Assembly: GCA_933228895.1 (NCBI GenBank)
Contig: OW121856.1
Location: forward strand, 104,879,027-104,943,026
From: Platycnemis pennipes
Taxonomy: Eukaryota; Arthropoda; Insecta; Odonata; Platycnemididae
DNA: 64,000 nt
Reading direction: 5' to 3'
The stretch's first letter is position 1; each line of letters begins with the position of its first letter. The notes below the pieces were generated by a model, which did not search any database, was not told the DNA's origin, and saw only the letters and a list, made by a program, of their open reading frames with translations. Shown piece after piece: positions 11,640-23,990 of this stretch. Position numbers and translations under genes: made by a program.

Positions 11640-11785
11640 AGAGGCCTGGTAGGAAATGTACGAGGATGGGAATGTGAGGGTGGAGAGAATTCCGGCGTCT
11701 CGGCGTTAGATTATTCTTAACGGGAGGCGACAAGGGAACCGCAGCTTGACGTCCCATCCGACGACGAACAAACCCCTCTTCGCGT
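11640..11785 (-). mobile_element. Degenerate 5'-truncated copy of the 16-kb SINE family
   Basis: Reverse-complemented, this stretch follows the body of the SINE at 15976-16310 block by block: GGATGGGACGT, a GGTYCCCTTG block, CGTTAAGA, the ACGCCG block and TTCTCTCCACCCT. The tRNA-like head is absent. The many substitutions suggest an older insertion. The alignment was made by eye. Confidence 0.65.
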
Positions 11786-12489
11786 TGCCTATGCTCCCTT
11801 GATATTCTTGGGGAAGGTTTCGCTCCTAGTCTTTAATTGGCCGATATTGTATTTTTCATTCCCAAAAATCCTTTCAGTGATCATGGTTTAATCTTGACCA
11901 GTCTTATTTCGAAGTTATAATGATCTTTTCGTAAACCACTAGGAAAACGCTGCACTTATTAATTGCCAGTGACCTATTAGAAGAGTCCAGTATTATTGCA
12001 TTTGGAATATCACATTATATCCTATTTGATCAGCACTTTGGCAATACGTACGGCATGATTGAAGCTGGTTATGAAAAACTATGATGCTCAGTACAAACTT
12101 ATTAGCATCTTCTGACATATTTTGGAATTCTGCGTATGCCTTATTTTGTTAAAAGTTTTTTTCTTCGTTATGTGGTCACCGTATCGGTATTAAGGATGAA
12201 AGGAGAATTCTTTGAGCCTCGAGACGCGTCTCCAAACTTCATTCTCTTCCTCCTCTCAATCTTTATCTTCTTTACGATATGACTTATAAAGAGGGAAAAA
12301 TGAACAGGAAAATAGAATTGCGAGGAACACAAAGATCGGTAAAATAACGAACTTAATGCTGAAATAAACTCCTGTTATTTTCTTCTCGAAACCTCTTTGA
12401 ACATTGTTTCTGCATCGATACGTTCAACCACTTTTCCTCTATGCATAATCGTCGTAAAATATACCATCTGCTAAAAGCTGGCTCATTTT

Positions 12490-12552
12490 CATAAAATATG
12501 AAGGTAAATTTGAAAAGCTGGCACATTTCAAATTTACCTTCATGTTTTTATG
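12490..12552. repeat. Short hairpin, 18-bp perfect stem
   Basis: 12498-12515 is perfectly complementary to 12526-12543 around a 10-base loop. Pairing continues outwards with a U-G wobble and one bulge to about 12490 and 12552. The whole is about 63 bases, the size of a small pre-miRNA-like hairpin. There is no evidence of transcription or processing. It could equally be a remnant of a foldback element. Confidence 0.7.
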
Positions 12553-14820
12553 TACTTTATGTACTATGTGAGTGTTTACATTATCGGACAAGAAAGCTCT
12601 TGAGTAGAGTTTAATGCTTAGCTAATCTCTAGTCTCCACCTATTTTTTGCTTTTGTCTAAGTAATTCGGTTTCTAGGCCAAGAAGCTTTGGAAAATTTTG
12701 GACGGGTAACTTTTGAAACATTCTTGCTGTATCATCTTGTGGTGTTGTGAGGGCCTCTGTATTTTTGCGCATTCCCCGCGATCCATCCCTGCTCCGCGTA
12801 TGAACTGGAAGCGTTGTTCGAATTAGCGAAAATTCGTGTGGAGTCCGCAACGCGGCTGCCTTTGGCTTCTTCGTGGCGTCCGACGGCCCTGCGTCAGTTC
12901 AAGGACTCTCGTCCGTCGAGTCAGCCTTCTCTTCCATCTAAGCCTTCCGTTGGCCGTTCCGTTTGAATTCAAATGTGGCGCGTGCCTGCCGCTCGCAGAT
13001 CGATCCGAGTTCGATGTTTGCTCGGCGTTGCCACCTGTCCCGCGGCTGGAAAGACTGCAGGATCATATTTAGTTTGTTGACCGTGAAGATTTTCCGGTTG
13101 CCATGGCCACGTCCGAAAATGAATTTCTGTCACGTGGTCGTGCTATCGTTTTCGTGTGTTCATTCTCCTTCACGTTGGCCCCGGCTCCGCAAGTCAGTGA
13201 GGCTGGCTTAATGCCACCTTGAAAGGTAACACCGTGGTCTAGTATCCCCTCACCCAAGTTCTTATGGATTTGGTGGAAATAAAATTGCTCAGTATCAATT
13301 TTCTGGGTGGTATCTCGTATATTGTTGAATTAAAAAAATCGGAGCAAAGAAAACTGGGCGTAAAAAACGATTGATTTCAAACTCAGCGGCTCAAGATAGT
13401 TGCAACTCTCCGTTGAATTTCTGTGATACCACTGGGTACACGTTGCACTTCTTTAATTGTCTGGCATATTATTTTTGCCTGCATTCAGGTATTTTTCTCG
13501 TTCTGTATCTGCCGCTATGCTGTAGCTGCCTCCCAAGAACTCGTTCGTTTGTGATTTTGGGAGTTCAAATACCAGTCAAAGGAGGAGGGTTAGGCCTGGG
13601 TGAATGGCTGGCCCTTGTTCTGTCGGACGCTGGTGTAGAAGTGAAATCGCATCTCTAGGGGTTATCGACTATGATGGAGGTGGACCGTGGGAAACTCCTC
13701 GAGTATCATGGCAGGAAGTATATTGGCTACGCCGAGATAAATTCCTGAGCCCTAAGAACCGAGAAAATGTTCATAAAGTGCTTGTTACTCCAAAACGGGG
13801 GCGATAATTTATTATTTTCAGTTTATATTTTCTCGTATCCCGTAAAATGGGGGTTTTTCAAAAATTAACTTTCGCGGGCAGAAATGGAGGTTATGAGAAA
13901 TTGGGGTAGTATTTTAAGTCGAAGGTTAATCCGTTTTGTAACTCGGTTCTGTTCGCCTTCTCCACTGGTTCTTATCCCTGCTTGGGAAAGGATTGCGTGT
14001 GACAACGCCCTTGAAATCCTCTCCCAAGGTTTTCTCTGCGTTTAATCGCGTGTTCGCGAGTGTTTTATGGTTGTACTTAAATTCCCATGTTTCGCTCATG
14101 TTGATGCCGTTTCATTCCGTCCTGCATTCATTCTTCAGAAATATTTTCGCGGCATTATTCTTCCTCTAGCGTTGCGTCAGAAGTTAATGTTGACCGAGAT
14201 CGATTGTATGTCGCCGCCAGGCTAAAAAGAACAAAGCTCTTTCCCTATTGATACCTATACTGTCGGATACTTGCATAATGGTAGTCCCCCTGGAAGTTAT
14301 TGTCAGTGGAATCTTCCTCGCTCAAATTGTATTAAGTAGTTGTAAAATGTGTTATTGAAATTAAATTGAAAAACCAGTGTTCTCTTTTCTTGTTACTTCT
14401 TTCTTTCTGAGACTATAATACCTGATTCATTAAGATCGCACATCTGGGTTTGGAAACCAATGTTCTTTACACGGCGCCGCCGCTGGTTTCACGAAAAGAT
14501 CTAGCTCTTAGAAAATCGGACAGCTTGGGCGTAGCTGGGTGTGCCCACAGCCATCTCTCGGATTGTTACGATATCCTGTTAGTAGTCCAATCTTCACGAA
14601 AAGGTGTGCGAACCTTGGCATGGGGCTGAATTTAATGGGTACTTGATGCTCATTATTATTTCCATGGCAAAATTTGACTCATTTCCTCTGAACCCTGAAT
14701 GTTTCCCCGAAAAGCCCTGTGAAGTTTGTTTTCATATTGAGGGCTCACGTAAATATGAGGAGTCGTCGTTAATACTCGCCCCTTCGAGGTAGGAAAGATT
14801 GCCCTGACGTAGAGACAGTC

Positions 14821-14885
14821 ATGGGCTGGTTACGTATCGGTCTGGTTAGCCAAAGGTCTAGGGTTTTAATCCCGGCCACGGCATG
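14821..14885 (+). repeat. Possible degenerate tRNA-derived SINE head
   Basis: The text GGTTAGCCAAAGGTCTAG followed by GGGTTTTAATCCCGGC loosely resembles the second half of a tRNA-derived SINE head, with a B-box-like GGTTTTAATCC. No convincing A box, tail or target-site duplication is seen. This is a weak call. Confidence 0.25.
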
Positions 14886-15303
14886 TTTGTCTTAAGATTG
14901 AAATCTTGTTAGACGCTGCGATAAAACCTTGGCTGTCGTAGCACCAAAAAACTCAAGTACATTACTGCGTGGGATCAGTTGTGTTGCACCCAAATATTCA
15001 TTTTCTTTGCGTGTCGGATCTATTCTCGGCGCTCACCTCGTATTCATTACGCCCTGCGGCTCCCGCGTCTGTCGCTACCCCCTCCATTTCTCGCATTGCG
15101 GCTATCTTTTGCTGCAAACGAATACACTCGCTCTCTTAGAATTGCACATCGTACCTGCAGGAAGTCGATGCTCTCGCCAGGCTGTCTTTTCTTCGTATGT
15201 TAAGATCGAAAAGTTAATACATTTGAATTAAATATCTGTCCTAAAGAGTACAATATGACTTAGTGATTTTGGGGTTTGAAATAAAGTAATTGCCACGTTT
15301 TAT

Positions 15304-15349
15304 TTTTACCAGTTAGAACTGCAACGTTACTAAGTTCTAACTGGTAAAA
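15304..15349. repeat. Short hairpin, 17-bp perfect stem
   Basis: 15304-15320 pairs perfectly with 15333-15349 around a 12-base loop. The outer flanks (ACGTTT on both sides) do not extend the stem cleanly. It may be a foldback remnant or a structured RNA. Nothing shows that it is transcribed. Confidence 0.7.
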
Positions 15350-15975
15350 CTGGTACGTTTATAAATTATATCTCTTTTATCCGATAGAACTTAGCCTTCT
15401 CCACTTGTTTGCTGAAAAGTAACAGATCAACGCATCACCATCAACTTGGGTCATAAAGCAAGTGTTTAAAAAGGCCTTTACAGTCCATAGGTCCATCACT
15501 CATTTGGTGAGTAGGTGGCCATTCAGCACCCAAACTTGCCTTCCCGTTTTTCTGTCGTTGATTATTTTTGTTATTATTTGCATCTCTGCCAATGAGAGTA
15601 GATGGTGATAGATTATTCCTAGTCTGCTCCTTTTGTTCTACGCCATTTAAATACTTGCTTATCTACTATCTATCTCCCTTTACATTAGCACACTTTTCGA
15701 CTTTTCATTACTACTGAAATAACCATTCTCTTTCCGTCTTCCCTTATCTCCCTGTATTCTTCCTTTTATGGCGACTCCCAGAATTCCATTGCCCTTAATT
15801 ACTTCTTCCACCCATCTAGTATCCCTCCTGATTCTCTCTAGTAACTTTTTATGTACAAACCCAGTCTCTTCCTCATCCTTTCAGAGAGATTCACACCCCA
15901 GATGTTTTAGACGACCATTCTTCACTGGCCGCTCTAGTCGTATACGCGTTTTCCTCTAAATCGGTGAATTTGAAG

Positions 15976-16310
15976 GGGATCGGGTTGGTGTGGTGGCTAG
16001 AGTACTGGCCTCCCATCCCGAGGGCCTGGGTTCGATTCCCGGCAGTGGCGGATTTTTCAGTGGAAAACCGATCCCCACTTGAGTGCCTAGTGGAGGGCAT
16101 TTCAAGTTCAGTACTCCGTCCGCCGGATGGGACGTTAAGCCGTGGTCCCCTTGGCGCCTTTCGTTAAGAGTAGGCTAATGCCGACGCCGGGTTTCTCTCC
16201 ACCCTTACTCCGTTCCCTGAAAACTCCTACCATTACCCAATCACCCACCTATCCTAAATGGCGCAAATGACCTCAGCTGTCGGTCGCCTCCCCTGAATAA
16301 CCAACCAACC
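15976..16310 (+). mobile_element. tRNA-derived SINE, full length, 335 bp
   Basis: The element is bounded by a 16-bp target-site duplication (15960-15975 and 16311-16326) with one mismatch. Its head has a tRNA-like A-box region (GTGGTGGCTAGAGTACTGG) and a B box (GGTTCGATTCCC at 16029-16040). A body of about 250 bp follows and the 3' end is a short CCAACCAACCA tail. Transcription would be by RNA polymerase III from the internal boxes, and movement would depend on a partner LINE. A degenerate copy of the same body lies at 11640-11785. Confidence 0.9.
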
Positions 16311-16326
16311 ATCGGTGAATTTCAAG

Positions 16327-19300
16327 TTCTTTCCACTGTTATAAAGTCATTCCTGCTGAACATAACCCCCCGGTTACCCATATCCCGAAGTCCTCGGATA
16401 TTGAACTAGCGAACTTCCCTTTCGCTGTTACCTCATAGGAAAAATGCGTGCTCTTTGAGGGCACGGCGACTCTACACTTAAGTCAAGCTATTTTCTTCCT
16501 CATATTTTTATCCACGTGTTTTCTTCTGTTTTTATCATCTAAATTCTCCTCTACAGTGATCACCTGAACATTCGTTGGCAGGCAAGAGAAGCCGTAGCTT
16601 ACTTCTTCTCGCAATTGGTTCCGCGTGTCGAATCGTTGGTGGACTGGAGTTAGGCTCTGAAACGAGGCCGTATTTAAGTCGCAGCATTTCGTGAGAGAAG
16701 CCGTATCCTCAAGACTCCTCCAGGGGTTTTCGAAGGCGGCGTTTGCCTGGAGGCCTGTCAAGTGAAGGAAGGGATGTGGCAGTTGCGAAATGCATTGTAA
16801 AATGTCGGGAGACGAATTAGGATGCTTAGTTCCTACAGGAAAGGTTCCCCTCGCCTTGATTCACGCCGTTGCAAAATGGGAGTGATACCCTGTCTATGGT
16901 ATCTCTTTCGATATCTGATCGATTTGATGAGCATTGTTGTGACTCCGTGAAGGACTGACTGAACGTTCTGAGGTGTGGTCCAATGCGATAGAATTTGCGT
17001 GGTACGTTCTGCACGGAAATACTTCCTAATGTGGTCAAATGTGCTGGATCATGTTCGAACTGCAGCATGGGACTTGGGTTGTTTTATCTGGCAACTTCTT
17101 CAGGGACGTGGTCGTCAAATTCATCCTTAGTTTTCTTCGCGAGTCCTAAAAAAGTAGGCACTTTTTGGGCTGAAAAATACTGCTGAAGGACTTGGACTCG
17201 ACCACTAAAAATATGAGTGGTACATGCGTCGAGAAAATGTCAAGGATATTGAACCACTCGAAGAAAAAGTAGCATTATATTTACCGTTGCTGTGTTCACC
17301 TCCATTGTAAATTTAGGCGTTTAATACCGGGAAAGCTGTATTTTTTTAGGCATGGGCTTCGGAAAGGGTCTGTCGTGTATTTTGAATTTGACTTCTCGAT
17401 TGGGGAACATAGGGTATAATCTCTTCGGTCCCCTTGTTCCCAACTACGTGATCGACCGGTTATGCGTCCCTCAGAGAGAGCCTTTTCCTGTGGAATATTC
17501 TACTGATGTATCTGATCTGTGAACCCACCTGATTTGGATTTTCTGCCTTTACAGCGTCTATTTCATACACTAGAATATCTTTTAGCGTTCGTTTTTCGGA
17601 AAAAAATATGACGGCCACAAATAAAGTGAACTACATTTCTTCTTTTTATCTCTAGCTCATGTTGTATTTTTTCTGTTCATGCACAGAATATTAATTCTTT
17701 TATTCATGAGATCATCTAATATTTTTCTATCTATCAAATAACACCTGTACACACATGTGGAATCAAAATATTTCAACAAAAATGATAATAGTATTAATGT
17801 TTTTCGACGAATAGTTTCAGTATTTTTTTTCATGGGGCAGTTATTTTTCAGTACCAAAGAGGTTGAAGCATTTTCTTTTTCGATTTCTGATATTCAATTC
17901 AGCAGATTGATCATTGCTGTTCCCTTGGCGGTATCTCCATGTTTTTCGTGCATGATGCCGTAGGAGTAGAGACTTATTTGGTAAGTGCTTCAGGTGCAGA
18001 ATTGTGGACCATGATTACAGCGTTTTTGAGGTGCGATCTTCGAACATATCTAATGTTATTCGTGTTGGAGTGTTTATTTTGTGGAACGGAAATTTTGGTG
18101 CTACTATTGAGGAACGAATTTCCGCAGTTGTTTTTCAGTTAATTACTTCCTCTTATCTCCTTCCATTTTCACCAATTTTGGTAAGCAAGGACAGAATGAG
18201 TTCAAGCTATGCTTTATTTCGGGGTGTTGATCATTACTTCCCTGGGCCAAGAGCAAAACAGTCCTTCGCGGTGTAGTTGAGAGCAAACAGGAATGTTTTG
18301 GTTCTTTTCCTATTCGAAGAGGTAGGCACAGATTCGACTTCGTAAACTTAAATTTCTTTGGAGGTGTTGGAAGTCTTCCGAGCTTATCCGATGAACAGAT
18401 CGGATTGAAATCTCATTTTATATGAGTTTCATTATTTTTGCGACATTATTGCCTTAGATTCTCCTTGAAAACATGTCACCGAGAAAATCAGGTCACCGTT
18501 ACGAATAGTGAGGCAAAATTTACTTGCTAACCCACCACCTCTTTTGCAAGTAAAGTTTTTCTTTCATTTCTTGACCTGATTTTGTGATGATACTTCTCGG
18601 TTTGTAGTGGGCGAAATTTAACTGTCGGAAGCATTAAAAATTGTAATTTATAGTGCATTTGATGGCATTAAAATTTTTCACCCGATTCATGTATTTGAAC
18701 CATTATATATTCCCTCGAAAAGCGGAAGTTTATAGATCGATATAACTCTTTGGTAAATTAATTTTTCGGAGAAAAATGTACAAAGATTGCTTGCAGATAG
18801 GATTGTTTATCGTTCCTTACTGATCGTGTGGCAAAGGAGCCCGGAAACCATTCGTTCTGATCCGTTTTCTCGATACGTAGTATGATCCGCAAAGATTGTT
18901 AATTATTATTGGGTGAAGCTGCTTTCCCCTTTGTTTCCGTGTGATGGCAAGTTATTCGGAATTTTATAAAATAAGGAAGTAATTTTTTTGTGAGCGTGAG
19001 ATAAGAATATCACGTTGAACTCTTAAGCCTCAATTTGTAGCCAGTGCACATCTTGAGTTTCCTGCTTTTGATGAATCCCGTTCCTTAACGCCATTGAACT
19101 ATCATTGATCGCATATTTCTGTTCATAATCGTTATTACTCCACAATTATAACATTATTTCACTTCTAACGGTTATGCCTCGAGTCACAGCCACGACTTGT
19201 TTATTTTTCCAATTAAAGCCATGTTAACTGGATTAAAATTTTCATTTGCTGTGTGTGGCTCGTTGCTGTCCGTGCCTCGGGGTCAACTCTGGTGGATAAT

Positions 19301-19430
19301 TTCGACTCTCTGTTACGGACTGTAGTTGTTGTAGCCCATGGTATTAGTACTTAGTATTGGGCTCATAAATGAATGTCCTGGATTGGCTATAGGTCACGTT
19401 CATTTAAAACTCAAGACGTTGAGTACCAGA
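16327..19430. other. Intron-like sequence
   Basis: AT-rich DNA with only short, unconserved ORFs. A foldback at 18479-18600 is listed separately. I see no gene, tRNA or mobile-element termini elsewhere in this stretch. Confidence 0.5.
18479..18600. repeat. Two-step foldback, about 120 bp
   Basis: An outer pair (CCGAGAAAATCAGGTCA at 18479-18495 against a gapped match ending CTTCTCGG at 18600) encloses an inner pair (18515-18527 with 18546-18559, containing TTTACTTGC/GCAAGTAAA). The outer match needs a gap of about 13 bases on the right arm. It may be a decayed foldback MITE. Confidence 0.45.
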
Positions 19431-19570
19431 TCTTTCTGAGAACCCACTGGCGGTAAGAGGAAATGAACCCTCACTCCCGATGTGCGTGAATTTCACTCAC
19501 CGTGGGGTCCAGTGCTTCAGCTCCGCCCTCACCAGCCAGACTGGCCTTCGGGTTGAGCACTGTCGTTTAG
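19430..19570 (-). mobile_element. Probable tRNA-derived SINE remnant
   Basis: On the minus strand the text CAACCCGAAGG, then GGTGAGGGCGGAGCTGAAGC and, further on, GGGTTCATTTCC and CCGCCAGTGGGTT resembles a tRNA-derived SINE with A- and B-box-like segments. The first half is shared with a patch near 43640-43690 (CAACCCGAAGG and GGTGAGGG.GAGCT in the same order). Ends and target-site duplications are not clear. Confidence 0.4.
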
Positions 19571-19625
19571 TTTTGGGTCGAAGAATGGTCATATTCTCGA
19601 TTTGTTATCGTCGCTTGTCGTGTTA

Positions 19626-20091
19626 AGCACCGTCTACACGTAGCAGTTGACTGCTATGACAGTCGCGAGATGCGCGATGTATCTATATCACTACTGCTAT
19701 GATGCGTCTGCGTTAACTTCTATGCAGCTTAAAGCCGCTATTTAGGCGAAATTCTTCAAGCAATAAATTCCAATGACGATTATATTTTGTTCCCATTTTT
19801 TAAAGAGCAGAATCTCCCCTTTTTGAGAGGGATATCCTTGTTATTATATCCAAATTTCGTCGTGTATTGCTTTCCATTGGCGATTGTTGCGACTGTGTTG
19901 AATACATTTCTGTTGGAAAGTAGACGGGCTTCAACTTTGCTAATAGCTCAAACTAGGATCGACAGTGTTCGACATGTGTCCAGTATCGACCTGAACTCGC
20001 ATCGCAGTTGCTATTTACACATGCGAGTGGGGCTTAATAGTTGTTAGCAGTTGACTGTCATAGCAGTCAATTGGTACGTGTAAAAGCACCT
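19626..20091. mobile_element. TTA-flanked MITE, 466 bp
   Basis: Imperfect terminal inverted repeats of about 43 bp share TACACGTA near the ends and the long core TTGACTGCTATGACAGTC. TTA flanks both ends (19623-19625 and 20092-20094). The design matches the smaller MITE at 7068-7271: TTA duplication, a purine-rich tip and CTACACG/TTACACG just inside. There is no transposase ORF. PIF/Harbinger-like is inferred from the TTA duplication. Confidence 0.8.
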
Positions 20092-20094
20092 TTA

Positions 20095-23000
20095 GATCAC
20101 TTTCCGCGTTGTTATGGCGAGCGTTAACCGTGTGGAACTCCAATATATGGGAAAGATTGAAACCTATGCTGAAGTTCGTCCTCCAATACCTTCTTTCTCT
20201 TGGCGAGCGCCCCCTCCCTGTGCCCTCGTCCTCCACATCCTCGCCTCTCTTTGCGAACAATGAGGAACATCTTATGGCGGGGTCTCTGACGTCACCGTGC
20301 GTCACTGTTCCTCTTTCCCGGCTCGCTTCTTGAACCCCCCCTCCTCCTCCCCATCCCTCCCCACTCCACCCACGGAGTGCCTCCCACGGAGGATGAGGCT
20401 CTCCGTAAATGGGCCGAGTGGTTTTATTTGATTTTATTATGCGAGGTGAGACGGCAGGCTTCTCTCGTGGGTTAATACGAGTTTCGTGTGACCCTCTCCT
20501 CGCCTTTTCGCGATCCTCTGCTGGAGGAAGGCGGCGGCAAGAGGCCTCATCTGGGTAGGACAGCCTCCGGCGTGAATCGCCTAGTCCGTGCCACCGCCGG
20601 CAGCTGTCGCGTTCCTCTTGAAGGACGTCCTTCGCCCTTCTCTTCATCTCCGTGTTTTCCGTGTGCAGCTTGGTTCCTTTACTTCCTTCCTTTGGAGGCA
20701 TTCTTACTAAGGAGACGGGAGAACTATTAGTTGAAACGAGGTCGCCAGTATTGGTGAATAATGTTTGCGTTGTTGCATGGAACACTATCCATTGTACTAT
20801 AGTTATTTTTCAGAGTCAAGATTGCAATCAAATGGATTCCCTAGACTGTTACCAAACTCTCTTTGAGCGAATAACGTACAATTAGACTTGAGCGTTAATT
20901 TATTATGTACATACGTAAAATCCGCTGTGTGAGAAGATTCGGAGTATTGGCAAGAAAATGTTAACATTAAAATAAACTTTGTTAATGCGTTGTCAGCCAC
21001 GCGGAGTTTCTTAAACTGATTTTGAGAAATCTTGCTTTTTCCAGGTGTATGATTTCTGCCCGTGTAAAATCACATAATCAAATCTCTACCAGTTCTTTCG
21101 ACGACTATAGTAAAGTGGTTGCATAAGTCTTATCTATGGTATGATTGTCGCATGTTGGAGGGGCTATTGTCTGTTCTCTGAAAATTCGAAGACCATCCCC
21201 ATTCAAGTACATCATGCTCATAGATTTCGAAGAGGTTCTCTAATGTCTGTTGAATTATTTATTGTATTCGTGAAAAATAGAACTGCTCCGTTGTGCAGTT
21301 AGTCGCCCGGCTTAAGTTACATTCTTGTATGACGTGCAATAATTTCCGATATTCTACCGTCTTTCCAAAATGTTAGCCATCCACCAATGCTGTTGGTGAA
21401 TCGAGAACGTGATTGAGTTCGTTAATTTTCCCTTTTTCAGTCCACTATGGTCAATGCAATAAGCGAAGTTATGATCTTGTAAGAATGAGAGAGAAGACTT
21501 CGGGGCAGTGAAATTTCGGATGACCGTTTTTTTGTTTTGCCTAAAGAGGTTCATTGAACTTTGGAATGGGGATAGGCATCAATAAATTGTCCTAATTCCG
21601 TCAATAATCGAGGTGCTAATTTTCGCGTTTTCTCACGGTAAAAAATTTCCTTTTCGTCGCCAAAAATGTGAGTATGTCTTCACTTCAGTTAACGCAGTAA
21701 CTTCTCGTGAAAATCTATGATTTTTTCTTCCTTGTTATTGTTTCTGTGAGTCGCTGAAAAAATTATTTTGTGTCCAGTTAGGTGGAGGTAAATATCGTGT
21801 AACCGATGAAGTAGGAACCTACTGATTTTCTAACGAGAGTACGTAGTTCAGTTTTTTCATTCGATTAACATATTTGCGATTGAGGAAATAACCGCTGTCG
21901 CTCTTTGGCGATGGCGTTTGCCCCTAACCCATATTGCGTGCAGCGGAATTCTTCTTCAGTGCCGTTCCTAGGAAAGTCGTGCTCGGTTCGAGTGACTTTC
22001 CTTCTCATTTACTTCGCCGCGCACCAATTATCCCATTTTCCGGGGATCAAGGGATATATTCCTTCTCTGGAACGGAAGGGGGACTCGCGTCCGTTTCGCA
22101 TTGAAAGGTAACACTTCTCTCGCTCGGCTAGCCCCTCCCCCGTGCGTCATTTGCTCCCAATTGGTCCTTAATGGAGCAGGGATCGTGTTCTGCGTAGCGG
22201 TTTTCGGTCTTCATCACTTGCTCCTCCGAAGGGACGGTTGGTAAAACGATTGCATGAATTGAAGCCTCAGCCAAGTGTCAAGGATTGGGGGAATTTTAAG
22301 TGAAAATGATGTGAAGGACGTGTGCGCCTGAACTTATTTATCAATGATAGAAGTCCAACGCGTGTGGACGGGACGTTAGTGGTCCAGAGGGACTTGCCTT
22401 CTTTAGCATCTATCATCATCCATACATTGCCAAAATTTCAGTTGTCCTCTTCCGATTCTTGCATAGTTCCTGTAACGTCCTTGTCAAATACGCGTTCTGT
22501 AATTCATCTAAACTTCCCTTCATGATTGTGCAAAATTAATCAATAAAAGAATTACTTCTCTTGGCGAATTAAATATATTCATGTGCTTCATTTAAATTTA
22601 TATTAGACGAAATGGATCATAGTTTGTGTCTCTACTCCCATGGAGGATAATCATTTGGTTTATAAGTCGAATTTTCTTCGACGCATTACTTTATTAATAC
22701 CCATTTATCAAAGTGAGTTGAATTTGGAATCACTTTTATTTTCGACCTAAAACATAGCTTGATTTCGAATTTAATCTTGAAATCTTTGGTCATTCATTAC
22801 GGTTTTCTTGGTTCTTCTTGTGATATGATTACTATAGATTACGCAAGCAAGAGAAGCGCCCTCTTAAAACCTTGCGGGATGGATCCACGCTTATGCAATG
22901 AATTCAATTCAGTTATGCATTTACCACTTGTTCCAGTCCCTCGTTCCGATAAAATCGCCAGGATGACATTGTGTTGTTGCTGGTGATCATTCATTTTAGT

Positions 23001-23990
23001 CGCGGTTACATTTCGGAGACTTAAACTTGATATAAATTTGAAACCTCTGTTATTTGTTTCTTCGTTTAACCGGCTCTTGGTTCAACCGAATTTTTTACTT
23101 TGCTACTTAGTTTTGGCGACTGCATCTAGGCTCTGATGTATGAAGTACTTGTTTGATGTGCAAATACCCCAAGTAAACCAGTCGAAAGCATCATCGTTAG
23201 TGATAGTTAATCATTTTGTTGTATGTAATAATAAGATTGTTTGTGATCCTAGTATACATTGAAGGTTAGTATAACTTCTCCCCTTGATTACCTGATCATC
23301 CGGCCTACTCTTCGCTCTGCATAAATAGGTCAGTCAGTGGAGGTTTTGCTGTAATTAGTTTTCTGGGACAAATGGTTTGGGAAATGTAGCTGCGACATTA
23401 TATACTTCTAAGTCGGCCTCTGGTGGCTAACTTTGCCTAGAAGTGCTTGGCACGTGATTTCTATTGCACCACTGACTCTGGAAAATTAGTTGAGGAAATC
23501 ATCCTACATTGAAAGTTGTTTTCACTTAATATTTTGCAAGAATTATATTCACTATATGTAGGCGATAAAATATGAAGTAACGGAATTCTGATCTTGGAGT
23601 GCAGTTCGGTGACAGACACGCGGAGTTGGGGATTTCTTCGAGGAGTAACTAAATCATTTTATGTATTTATTTTTATTGCTTCGTGACTCTTCGAAATTTC
23701 ATGAAGATTCACCCCAAATCCTAGTTTTGTACGGGAAGGATTCTCCCAAACATCTGGACTACCACTTGAAGTCGCGATATGCCACTCTCTGGTCTATACC
23801 ATCCGCAGATAACTTATTCATTCGTGCCTTTATCTTGCGCAAAAGTTGTAACTGATGATGGCATGCAGACAGCTGTGTAAAATTGCTTGGGTAGAAGTTA
23901 AAAAACTGCTAATGACATGCGTTGAATGAGTAGAATCCCTGGTAAATCTGGGGAAAAAACCGCGGGAGTTGGGAAATTTCCCTTCGCAGT
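20095..23990. other. CpG-rich island followed by intron-like DNA
   Basis: A GC-rich island covers about 20180-20680. Its longest ORF, 256 codons on the minus strand (20015-20785), begins outside the island, runs into the right end of the MITE and reads as Arg/Gly-rich noise. I do not call it a gene. From 20700 to 23990 the sequence is AT-rich with nothing recognisable. Confidence 0.4.

Larger units (their letters stand above)
11786..15975. other. Intron-like sequence with small hairpins
   Basis: No gene is supported. A CpG-richer patch at about 12835-13060 carries overlapping ORFs on both strands without recognisable domains. Two hairpins (12498-12543 and 15304-15349) and a doubtful tRNA-like patch near 14820-14885 are listed separately. 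The remainder is ordinary AT-rich sequence. Confidence 0.45.

Noticed and set aside
20015..20785. 256-codon minus-strand ORF
   Set aside because: It runs through the end of a MITE and a GC-rich island, and has an Arg/Gly-rich composition with no motif or splice logic.
22101..22115. Splice donor GAAAG|GTAACA at the end of an ORF, also seen near 13216
   Set aside because: The preceding ORFs have no conserved features. The shared TTGAAAGGTAACAC word seems to be coincidence.
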